Assembly (NCBI GenBank): GCA_023014335.1
Contig: JAECYW010000003.1
Coordinates: 2,418,001 to 2,482,000 of the forward strand
Length of the DNA stretch: 64,000 nucleotides
Origin: Galerina marginata
Taxonomy: Eukaryota; Basidiomycota; Agaricomycetes; Agaricales; Galerinaceae
Reading direction: 5' to 3'
Part shown: one piece after another, positions 1-9,845 of the stretch
Layout: every line of letters starts with the position of its first letter
Numbering within the stretch: position 1 is the first letter of the stretch
Made by a program: the position numbers and the translations under genes
Notes under the pieces: model-generated
Databases searched by the model: none
The model's input: the letters and a program-made list of their open reading frames with translations, nothing else
Told to the model about the DNA's origin: nothing

Positions 1-849
1 CTTGTCGCAATCGAAATCATGCAACACCCCTCAAGGCCTCACAAGTGCTTGTATAAATAATGATTTAGGCAAAATTTAGAATTTCAAGTTCGTTGTGGCA
101 GTGGAGACCATCTGAGGAGCTTGCACATAAGTTAGCAGGGGGGGACAGTATCAGCACCGTCCTTCCAGTGGCCAACGCCAGAGTGAGAAGGACCTCTGGC
201 TTCCTGAGTGTGAACTTCACAAAAATGTGGCGAATTGATGAAAGGACACACAACCGACGCATAATATTTAAACAAAGTTTGGTAGACAGTTCCAGTTCTC
301 GGACTTTCATCAGAGGGCCGTAACGACAAGTTGATAGTGGCAGAGAACCTTTATTCTAGAGTGAACGCATCGGCTTTAACGGAGGCCAGGAATGCTGAGA
401 GCGAAAAAGGTTATCTGACGGGGCACCTAATAGTGATCTGCATCTTCAAAAGGACCAGCAAAAATGGGAGAGGGCATGGTAATCATTGCCATTCCGGTTT
501 TTTTACAGGTGAGTTAAGGCTTGTAACCGTTTGGAACGGCCTGCGCTTGTAACTTGTTGAGTAAAGACCAGCACCAATGGCCGGAGAAGGCAAAACGGAA
601 GGCGCTGATTGAGATGAGGTCGACCACATAGTCGGTTCGAATCGCTACAGTATTCCGACGTTGAAAACCCCTTCCAATTCACAATATTACAAGTCCAAGC
701 TGGTTCAATGGACCTGTTAGCCATACATGAAAACGGCTATCCTGGTCGCAAGCATGGCAATACCGAGCTCCCGAAGAAGTTTGCCACCTCCCCACCGGCA
801 CACACAAGGAAGGGGCCCGCACAGGTGCAGCTATCCGCGAATCATGAAT
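1..849. other. no supported gene (left edge)
   Basis: Only short open stretches under about 80 codons are present in any frame, without recognisable domains or a convincing splice pattern. Part of it (roughly 500-849) could be the eroded continuation of the RCC1-like remnant on the minus strand. I see no RNA gene or repeat here. Confidence 0.5.
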
Positions 850-1250
850 GACGAAGTCACCAGAGAGAGTCATAGACCGAAGATAATGATTTTTCGTGTC
901 GTCTTTCGAGGCTTCAACAAAGATCGCCTTCCCGCCTAGCTCGTCGATGACTTTTATCTGCCGTAAGTTGTTGCGCCCGAAAGCGCGGACAACGCCGTAA
1001 TCGTGGACGGCATGAAGCCTGTAATTCCTGGGCCAGAGGCAACGACACGCTTAAGCGCAAGAGGGACCAAGGACGTTCGATCGACGCCGCTGAATAACCC
1101 TGCCTCCCTCGTAAATTTCGCCGTCGCCCCATGTATGCAATTTTTCTGAACACGAGAACACAAGAAGAGGATTACCGCCACAAGTAACACCGAAAATGCG
1201 GGTCTTCAAGAAAGCTTTCTGCCATATAGGTTTCAACGCAATCAATACTT
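850..1250 (-). pseudogene. degraded RCC1-like repeat protein fragment
   Basis: Read on the minus strand, short stretches in different frames look like pieces of RCC1-type beta-propeller repeats. One has a WGDG motif after a Gly-Gly/hydrophobic run (about 1205-1110). The next has VVASG followed by GITG (about 1105-1020). A third has HAVHDYG followed by FGRNN (about 1025-960). A fourth, down to about 850, is coding-like (KAIFVEASKDDTKNHY). The order fits RCC1 repeats (VxxVAxGxxHxxAVxxxGxVxxWGRN), but the frame changes at least twice without obvious introns and there is no start codon. I infer an eroded gene copy. Family assignment is by eye only and weak. Confidence 0.27.
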
Positions 1251-1296
1251 TGTACTGGAAATTATTCACGCCATCCGTCCGTCCGTTAATTAGCAA

Positions 1297-1874
1297 CCTT
1301 GATAATAACGGGAAGTAGTTTCTTACGTATTTGAAAAAGCCCCATATGCAGGCCTCGCCTTTGTCCTTTTTAAGGCCAAGCTATATTGTCAACCGTGGCG
1401 ATAGCCACAGCTCGAAACTCTCGAGGCCAGGTCTCGATTCCAGTTCTTCAGAATCTAGTCCAGCACAGAGGTTGCACGACCAAACGCCATATCATCGTCA
1501 ACACCGAATACCCACACCTAAATGGGATCCAAGTAAGCAAAAAGAAACAGAATTACCGACCTAAACAAGATCCCCGCACTTGACCAAAAGAATCTGGTGC
1601 ATGCTCCCCTCCCCCTGCTCGACGCCGATCTCTCCATTGTGGTTCATTTCTTCTGTCGCGCTGTGTAATTTGAGCTTTGAAATATCAATTTCTCGTCAGA
1701 CTCCGTGGTCACAATCGAACCAATTCCAAAAATTGCAATAGGATTAAGACCACAGGACGGGTATAACCTTTGAGTTAGATTCATAATAGTATTAGTATCT
1801 GCAAACATGGAAGACCACTTAGCGACGATGAAACATAACGTTAAAAAAACACGCACCAAAAATGAACATCTTCA
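1297..1874. other. no supported gene
   Basis: No open frame over about 80 codons with recognisable content. The right part is presumably the 3' untranslated region of the uS8m gene, which reads leftwards and stops at 1875. Nothing else is visible. Confidence 0.5.
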
Positions 1875-2336
1875 CTACCCTGCTCTGCATACAACTTCCC
1901 CTGGAATCTTCAGCTGAAGGGCTTCTCTAGCCTCTAACCACTCGTGCTCCTTATCCTGCGTCCTGACCATTGCAACCTCTCCCATCCCCAGTGGATTCAC
2001 CTGCCCGGCCCTCCGCCCTGAACATATTGCCCGAATACCCGACAATTCGAGGAACACGCGTCGACTAGGCTTACTAATGAGTTCCATGCTATTGAGCACC
2101 GGCTGGTCGTCGCGGTACTTGAGGTCAGCCCATATCCGCCGCTCCGACTCTTTGGCGAGGTTGAATTCCGCTGGGTCAGGCCCTGCAATAGTTCCCCGCG
2201 TAATACTCGATATAAACCCCGCACGCAGAAGGATGCTGAGGATTCCGAGGTTTTGAGTGTTGTGATTCACGACGAGCTTTTGGTGTCGCGCTCTGAAGGC
2301 ATTTTGAACCTTGGAACAGAGGTCATGGGGGAGCAT
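1875..2336 (-). CDS. MRPS8: mitochondrial small-subunit ribosomal protein uS8m
   Basis: Single-exon gene of 153 residues. The N-terminus (LCSKVQNAFRARHQK, then LGILSILLRAGFIS) matches the uS8 N-terminal pattern of an amphipathic helix plus a short hairpin that binds the central domain of small-subunit rRNA. The C-terminus ends in a Lys-Ile-Pro-Gly-Glu-Val-V-C segment like the closing beta strands of S8 (KxGGEVLC). The divergence from cytosolic uS8 (S15a in older nomenclature) and bacterial-like C-terminus indicate the mitochondrial ribosome form. A targeting presequence is not obvious, which is common for this protein. The start at 2336 is the first ATG of the frame and leaves the S8 domain complete. 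Confidence in the family is good; the mitochondrial assignment is inference. Confidence 0.82.
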   Translation of the reverse strand: MLPHDLCSKVQNAFRARHQKLVVNHNTQNLGILSILLRAGFISSITRGTIAGPDPAEFNLAKESERRIWADLKYRDDQPVLNSMELISKPSRRVFLELSGIRAICSGRRAGQVNPLGMGEVAMVRTQDKEHEWLEAREALQLKIPGEVVCRAG

Positions 2337-4707
2337 TGGAGTAGCTTGAACGATAGCTTAGGCTCTCATAAAAGTTAATAAAAAAACAAACATACTGGTA
2401 TCGCAGTGGAACTCTAGACGGTCAGAGATGTGGTTAAGTGAGTCGGTCGAAAGTCCTGAACAATGAGCACGCGTTTTGGCTTGTTTCTTTTCAAAGCCAG
2501 TGGTCACATGATCAACCAAGATGAGCGTCTATTCCGCCATCTCGTCCTCGACACTGAACGCTGTTGAGTCTAATTAAGCTTTACTGTTTCGACGTTGTTG
2601 ATTCTACCAAGACCGCCTCGCCAACGTTGTTATTTGCTTCTGACTGCCGTGGTAATGACCTGAGTAAAAGTCTGATTCTCGGACGTCGCCATTGCTTTAA
2701 GCAGGCAGAAATCTGACATTCGAAAGAAGAAGAAAACGGAGAAATCCGATATGTAACTACTTCGCAAAGAGGAATAAGGAGGTCTACATGCCGTTACATA
2801 TTTTAAGTCCTACACTAGGACTGAAACTCGACTTGGATTTTGGAGAAAAAAAACCCTGACAAGATGTCAGATACGACAATATCCAAAAGAGCAGTCGCTC
2901 GGGTTCAAGTTGCAGCTAGACCTAGAGAAACCCACAACACTACGGACAGACAGACTGAACGGCCAAGCTACATCCAACTACCGCTCACCCTAAAGGCTGT
3001 CCGGCGTTGACAAGCTTATCGCCACATTCAAGTTTAATCAATAGCAATGTCAGATCATTCCATTATGTACGATTTAATGTCCAATACGCGATGCATATGC
3101 ATGCAACTGACCCTGATCATGAACATAAGTACGCAGCGGATTCCGATTAATTGAAAGGGAAATGAAAGCGCTGATGAGAGCAGCGAAATGGCAGGGTGAC
3201 GTCGACGACGACGACGATAATGACAGGCCGGTCGATAGTAGATACGATCCAGGTTTGCACAGACCACTGCCACTGCCACTGGGATACGGGATACTCGGCG
3301 AGCGACCAGCTGTTCTGAATCTAACACGTAAACTGACCACTAGAATTTAAAAATCCGCGTGCGCAGCAGGCCGTGCTGTGCTGTGTCTTTATTGTCATGA
3401 TCAATATTAATGTCATTGATATTACGAGGAATGACGAAGTTGGCGACGAATCACACACCCACCAGTACTGTACTGTCTTCAAAGGCCGGATCCAGAGCAG
3501 GAAAGACTGCAGGCACGGTATCGAATCTCGATGGCAAGCAGACAGGTTCCGTTGATCTTGATTCTTGATAAGGCATGCATCATCCTGTAATTATACAAAA
3601 ACGCCAAGTCCAAGATGCACTCCCCGGTCCCTGAGATTCAGATGGAGCGGGGTTTGCCCTCACCGGGAGTGGAAAGCGGGGAAAGGCGAGGGACCTTGAA
3701 GGCCGGAAGGGAAGGGAGGAACGATAAATTTAGCCTGGGCGACCGCGGTAAGTTTTTGAATCTTGATCATGATGGCACCAGCAGTGGGCACAAAGTCAAT
3801 GATTATGTTTGAAAGCATAAATAAGTCTCTCCATGGCCAGCAGATTCAAAGAGCTCCAAACTTCAATCTGGATCACGAGAAGTCGGCGCGGGGTACTTCG
3901 AAGTGGATGAGCGCATATTTATGCATATGCGGAGATGGATCGATGTGAGTATCCGCGCTCATGATCAGGCTCGCGCTTCATGGTCAAGTTCATGTGAGTC
4001 GTGTGGTGTCGGCTGGAAGTGAAGTGAAAGGTTTAAAAAATCAGTTCGTTCGTAACGTTCGCATTGGCAACAAGAGCGGGGTCCGAGTATCGAACAAGCT
4101 GCCCATTCCATGGACTGGCAAACGTCCAGACGCACGGCGTCGAGCCACCAAGTTACAGTCTCGTGAGGAAAACAAACTTGGCCGAAACATATCAATGAGA
4201 GATGAGAGACGCGGGTAGTGCTGATGATATCCTGCTTGCGTTTTGATTGGACATGATAGTAATCGTGATCATTAATTATAAGCTGCACAACGGATGCCTG
4301 GACCGTTACCGGAGAAATGAGTGCGAAGACAGGTGGGTATGTTTATTCGAATCGTGGAGAACTTGAATCTCGATGATGATGGTGAGTACTATAGCGTCGA
4401 GCTGGGCATAGGGTTATGACGCGGGGTGTTGAGTATCGACGGTCACTCTGGGTGCGAGAAGGGAGATGGGAGACCTTTGAGCGCGAAATCAGAGATTGGA
4501 GAAACCACCTGCAGTGCCTGTCGGGGACTGGATACCATTCCACGCTCGTTTCGCAGTCGGTTCACGGTAGCAGATTGACATGTACAGGCGGTGCGTGGTC
4601 ATGCTTATTTTCGAAATGACATGTCGTGACTCGTGAGGGCGCCCGCTGTCGAGTCAGACTCTAGGCATAAATGCACTGGATTGAAGAAAGGTCTTATTCT
4701 TCCCGTC
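2337..4707. other. long gene-free stretch
   Basis: About 2.4 kb with only small open frames that change frame often and match no family I recognise. It includes a short GAC/GTC microsatellite near 3198-3220. The left end should hold the uS8m promoter and the right end the promoter of the NADAR gene. No transposon termini, tRNA or long repeat was found. Confidence 0.5.
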
Positions 4708-5299
4708 ATGCATAACCGGGACGACTACATTTTTTTCTGGAAGACCAATGAAGTGCAGTATGTTGTCCTTTTCGTTGAATGAAGGGATACTGAAAACGGG
4801 GGATAGCGGATGGGGATCGCAGTGGTACCACTCTCCATTCAAGGCGTCTGTAGTGTTTGAAGAGGGCAGCGAGGCGGAGGAGGTGACGTTCCCGTCCGCC
4901 GAGCACTGGATGATGGTGCAAAAGGCGCTGCTGTTCAAGGACGCGGAGATGGCACGGGAGATACTGGAGGTGGAAGGGGTGGGACAGGGAGCGATGGCGC
5001 AGGTGAAGGCGCTGGGACGCAAGGTGGCTGGGTTCTCCGAGGAGAAGTGGGTGGCGGCGAGAGAGCAGATCGTGGTGGAGGGCAATGTGCACAAGTTTAC
5101 GCAGAACAAGGAGCTGCTGGATAAACTGGTTGCGACGGGGGATAAAGTGATCGTCGAGGCGAGTCCGCGGGATCGGATCTGGGGAGTCGGGTTCGGAGAG
5201 AAGAACGCGCTGAAAGAGAGAGAGCGATGGGGACTGAATCTGCTCGGAAAGGCGCTAGAGGAGACGCGGCGAATAGTTAGCGTGGGAAATGTAGAATAA
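4708..5299 (+). CDS. NADAR-domain protein (YbiA/ADP-ribosylguanosine glyc. family)
   Basis: Two exons, 4708-4757 and 4807-5299, giving 180 residues. The 49-nt intron (GTATGT donor, ACTGAAA branch region, TAG acceptor) is needed to join the conserved N-terminal IFFWK segment to GWGSQWYHSPF. Without it the first strand of the NADAR fold is lost, so the start is 4708, not the internal ATG at 4748. The later motifs SAEHWMMVQKA and the C-terminal DRIWGVGF are diagnostic of NADAR/DUF1768. Known members remove ADP-ribose from guanine in nucleic acid or cleave N-glycosidic bonds of riboflavin intermediates (E. coli YbiA). The substrate here cannot be read from the sequence. The stop lies 35 bp before the start codon of the next gene on the same strand, an unusually short gap for a fungus. 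Confidence 0.88.
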
Positions 5300-5334
5300 T
5301 GTTTTTGAGACTGCAGTGCGGTGCTGGTTGATCG

Positions 5335-8300
5335 ATGAGCGCCATGGTCTCTCCCCAACCAGTCCTGTCCTACGCAGAACGCGCTAGGAGAGCAAAGAAC
5401 ATACAGTCCCCCATCGCTGCAAAACCGCCTACCCAATCAGTCCACGAGAATGGCCCGCCTGCGTCCCCCAAGCTCGCCGCACAGGCCCTCGCCATCGTCG
5501 CCGCTCAGTCACCCACAAAGCCCGCAGTCAACGTCTGGAATCTCAGAATGGCAGCTGCCTCGTCCAAGCAAAACGACGACCCCTTTGTCGTCCGCCCAGA
5601 TCGTATCCCCCGTGCCACCCCCGCCGCCGCCGCTGCCGCACCCCAAGACCAGCAGAGCTGGCCACAGGTCGGCACATCAGAGCCAGAGCGCCATTCTCTG
5701 AACGGCACAACCAGCTCACAGCCATCTACCCCTCCAAGGAAGAGTCCGTTCATCCCCCTTTCATATTCATTCCACTTTTCTCACATTCATCACCAGACGA
5801 AAAGACAAAATGGGTCCTCATCCCCCCAGAAGAGCTCCAAGCAGCAGCAGACGCCGCCCTCAAAAGCCGTGCAACCAACTCGCACTCGCGGAACCGCTCC
5901 AACCACCTCCAACCGCGCAATCCCGCCTCCACCACCACCTCATCCTCATCGCCGCTCAACGCCACCCGCCCCCAGTCCCAGCGCACCTCTGCCACCCACT
6001 CGCGCGTCCACAGCCGCTCAGAGAGCCTCCAGTCCAGCCCGCGCGTCGTCCGTGGCCGCCGGTTGCCTGCCGACGACACGACTCAAAATTCCGACCCAGC
6101 TCCATTCACCCAGCCCACTAACACCCCTCATGGCAACCCTCCCCTAGTCCATGGACAACCCAACACCACTCCTGCGTTCTACCCCTCCACCACCTCGCCC
6201 CCGCCTCACCACCTGCCTCCTCATCCGCATATCCCCCCTCACCAACAGCAACAGCACCCAATACCCGTCGTCCTGCCCACCCCACACGCCCTCTCCCCTT
6301 CCTCCTCCTCCTACACCCACCCGACCTACCCCGTCTACGCCCACCCCCCGTCCGCGTACCCGTCCGACGGGATATATTCTCCTGGTGCACATAACCCGTA
6401 CGTTCCTTGGCACCAGCCGCCACCGCTGCAGCTGCCGATACATCATGGGCAGCCCGAGTTCGTCCTGCACCAGGGGCAAAGGCAGCATAGCCCGGTATAC
6501 CCCCCACTCCAGCAGCAGCAGCACGGACCATTCATCGGCGCGGCTGCTCATCCTCCTCCTGCTCAACAACAACAGCAGCAGCAGCAGCAGCAGCAGCATC
6601 GAACCGACTTACCACAAAGCACTCCAGAAATCACCGCTCCCGGTATAGGTCCCAGCATCAGCTCCCAGAGCGTACAAAGCACGACGAGCAGAAAGAGCAT
6701 GATGGTGTTTGGGAGCATCAACGCGTCGCCTCCGCCCTCGCCCTCGCCTAGTGGGCTCTTTCTTCCCCTGCCCATATCAGCGGTTTCGTCGGTGTCGGTC
6801 GGTTCTGTCTCTCCTTCCGTGTCGGTGTCGGTGTCGGTGTCGGCGGGTGTAAATGGCGTCAACGGCATCAACGGTACGGAAGGGCCAATGGCGGCCCCGA
6901 CGATGGCGAAGACGTTTTCTATCGGCGTGGACACGACCGAGCCTGTACCTGCGCGTTTACGGTCGCGCACGAGAATGGCTGGGGCGAACGCGAACGCGAA
7001 CGGGGGTGAAGTTAGGCCGGTTCTTAATGGGTCAGACACGGGGAAGGACAAGGACAAGGACTTTGTGAACGGGGAGGAAGGAAAGAAGGATAGCAAACAG
7101 GAGAAGGACACGGAGGAGAAGGGGGAAGAGGGGAAGAGCAAAAGCAAAAGCAAAAGCAAAATCGCAGAGGTCAAGTGGAAGTTCGGCACCGCGAGCAGCA
7201 CGCCGCCTGTTAATGGCGTCGTTTCTTTACCTGGGCCTATCGTCGAGAACGTGGAAGTTGGGGTGGACGAGAAGGGGCGGGAGGTGGGACAGGAAAAAGC
7301 GGAGGAGGATGACGGGGGAGACCACAAGTCGCCACCTACAACTACACCCCCGTCACCGCCGCAAGACCAAGACCAAGACCAAGGTCTCGGCGCGCACGTA
7401 CGCGCTGCGCCCTTCGTACCAGGCTCTGGGGCTGGGTCGACATCGACATCGATGTCGATGTCAATACCCATGCCCATGCCCATACCCGTGTCTGTATCTG
7501 TACCCCCGCCGCCGCCGCCGCCGTCCAGGCGCGATTTCGATGACTTCTCCGCCCACCACCCACACCCACTCCCACACCTGCCCCCGTACGATGACGACTC
7601 GGACATATTAGAAGTCAAAAACTTTGGGTATGGGTTCGGAGACGGCGGGCGGGCGGGGTATGAGGGGCGGCTGAGGCTCGAGAGGGAGAGGCTGAGGCTG
7701 GAGATGGACAGGGAGAGGGAGAGGGAGAGGGAGAGACAGTTGGAGATGGAGATGGACAGGGAGAGGGAGAGGGAGAGGGAGAGGAGGCGGCAGCTCGAGA
7801 TGGAAAGGGAGCGGGAGAGGGAGTTGATGGCGTGGCAGGAGGATCAGCGGGAGCTGCACCTGCATCAGCCGCGGCCTCATCCTCAAGGTCAACAGCAGAG
7901 CCAGCCTCAGTATCAAGAGCATCACGACCAGCCTTACCACCACCAACAACAACAACAACAACAACCACACTCGTCATACCACCACCCTGACCAGCAACCC
8001 CATCTCGAAAGCGAAGACAGGCCGTCCGCGCTCCTCCAGGGCTCGCTGCTCCTCGGGCCTGCGCATGCCGGTCCTGGTCTAGGCGAGGACAGTCTCGGTA
8101 TCGGCATCAGCACCGGTATCGGTGCCAGCCTCCTCATGGTGCCCGAAAACCCGAGCCCGAGCCAGATGGCAGGCGCTGATGTACACGTAGGCCCGCATGA
8201 TCAGGACGGCGCGCCGCATCTGAGAGGTGCTGGTGTGGGTGGGGGTGGGGGTGGGGGTGGGCTTGAGGGGCAGGGGCAGGGGCAGCAGCTGCCGGTGATG

Positions 8301-9845
8301 CCGTATGGTGTTAGAGGACGGAGAGGGTACCCCAGCAGCGGACCCGGCGGAGGTGTTGGGGTGGGGGCGGGGAGAGGAGGGTATGGAGGAGCCGAGCGGG
8401 GTGGGTACGCCCCAGGAGGAGGAGGCGGAGGAGGAGTTGGCGACCGAGGCGGAGGCGGACGACGCGCGCGGGGGATGAACGCGTTTTCGAGAGGGTACGG
8501 GCGGGGGTACGTCCCCCGCGGTGGGGCAGGCGGTCTGTCCTCCCAGCAGCAGCAGCAGCAGAGGCCACCACCGCCGTTTAGTGTCAGCATACCCGGCGCG
8601 GGGGGTACGCCCCCGTCGCAGCATTTCCAAGCGCTGTCGCCGCTGAGCGCTATGGCTCCCGAGTCGTATTACCCGCCCCCGCCCCTGCCCCCGTCGCGCC
8701 AGCAGCAGCAGGGGCCGTACGGTGCAGGGTACGACGCGTACGGGCCTCCCGGCGCAGGTCCAGGTCCAGGGCCAGGGCTGGCGCACCTCCCTCCGCATCC
8801 TCACGGCGCGCCACCACAGCACCAACACCAACACCAACACCAACACAGTCTCTCGATGCCCCCGCCGCCCCCGCCGCCGCAGTCCCAGCAGCCGGCTCTA
8901 GGCCTCGCACACGCACACGGGCAGCTCCCGCATATCTTCCCCCCAGTCCCGCCGCCGCTATCGACGATCTCGTTCCCGCTCGACCCGACGCGGTATTGGC
9001 TGCTTGGGCAGCTGGAGTATTATCTGAGCCCGCAGAATATGGCGCAGGACTTTTTCTTGAGGCAGAGGGTATGTGTCTTACTTTTCTTTGGTTTTTGGGT
9101 GGAAGTTAACTGATGATCGCTTCCCTTCCTCCTCCTTCCCTCTGTCCTCCCCTTAAATCTCAAACCTCAAACCCAACCACAGATGGACGCCCGCGGGTGG
9201 ATCCCCATCGCCCTCCTCGCGTCCTTCAACCGCGTAAAGCAGCTCACCCCAGACGCGCAGCTCGTGCGGGACGTGCTCACGCTCTCGAGCCTCGTGCAGG
9301 TGCGCGGGAGCATGGTGCGCATGGGCGGGTGGGACCGGTTCGTGCTGCCCGACGCCGCGCCGAGCTCGGTCGAGGATACCCCGCTGCCGTATATGTATCA
9401 GACGCTGGGGACGTATGCGCATTGGGAGGAGATGAAGGCGGGGGCGGGGGAGGCGGCGCAGATGCAGATGCAGCAGCAGCAGCAGCAGCAGCAGGAGTGG
9501 GGGCATGGGTTGGAGCATCCGCACTCGCATCAGATACAATACCAACATCAACACCAACACCAACACCGGGAAGACGATGCTTCCTGGCGTCCTCCTCCTC
9601 CTCATGGTGAGGAGGGCGGCGTGGCAGGGCGGGACGAGCAAAATGCCGACGTGACGGTGGTTGGTGTCGATAGCGAGGCTGCTGAGAGCCAGAGGAGCGT
9701 GACCCTCGTCAATGGGCACGTTGGAAAAGATGCTGTTGGTGCTCAGCACCAGCACGAGTCGGACGATGAAGAGGAAGAGGAGGAGGACGTCGTGTTCGTG
9801 ATGGACAACGAAGTGCCGTCGTGGACGCCTGATCGGCGGTCATGA
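5335..9845 (+). CDS. La-related protein (LARP1/Sro9-like), RNA-binding
   Basis: Three exons: 5335-5743, 5797-9068 and 9183-9845 (introns of 53 and 114 nt; lengths sum to 1447 codons plus stop). The first intron uses a GTCCGT donor and restores KTKWVLIPPEELQ, typical of fungal La-related proteins. The N-terminus has SYAERARRAK and VNVWNLR motifs. The La motif spans the last intron near residues 1200-1270 (YWLLGQLEYYLSPQNMAQDF, then GWIPIALLASFNRVKQLT), so it should bind RNA 3' ends or mRNA as Sro9/Slf1/LARP1 do. Between these are low-complexity blocks: Pro/His/Gln-rich, poly-Q near residue 393, an Arg/Glu block about 760-825 likely to form a single alpha helix, and an RGG/RG-rich block about 970-1050. 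There is an acidic tail. A second in-frame ATG at 5344 (GCCATGG) has the better start context. Confidence 0.9.
6564..6597 (+). repeat. CAA/CAG microsatellite encoding poly-Gln
   Basis: An uninterrupted run of CAA then CAG codons inside the second exon of the La-related protein gene, giving eleven glutamines. A length-variable site within a coding region. Confidence 0.9.
7681..7830 (+). repeat. GAGAGG-type purine repeat encoding an Arg/Glu helix
   Basis: Repeated AGGGAGAGGGAG units on the coding strand translate to alternating Arg-Glu with occasional Leu and Met. This is a strongly charged segment expected to form an extended single alpha helix within the La-related protein. The strand is almost pure purine. 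Confidence 0.8.
9471..9494 (+). repeat. (CAG)8 microsatellite encoding poly-Gln
   Basis: Eight perfect CAG codons in the last exon of the La-related protein gene, downstream of the La motif. Likely polymorphic in length. Confidence 0.9.

Noticed and set aside
4654..5436. 260-codon minus-strand open frame over the NADAR gene.
   Set aside because: Shadow frame; the plus strand encodes the intact NADAR motifs with an intron.
5505..9755. Many long open frames on the opposite strand and other frames of the La-related gene.
   Set aside because: They are by-products of GC-rich codon repeats. They have low-complexity Leu-, Ser- or Val-only translations and no domain.
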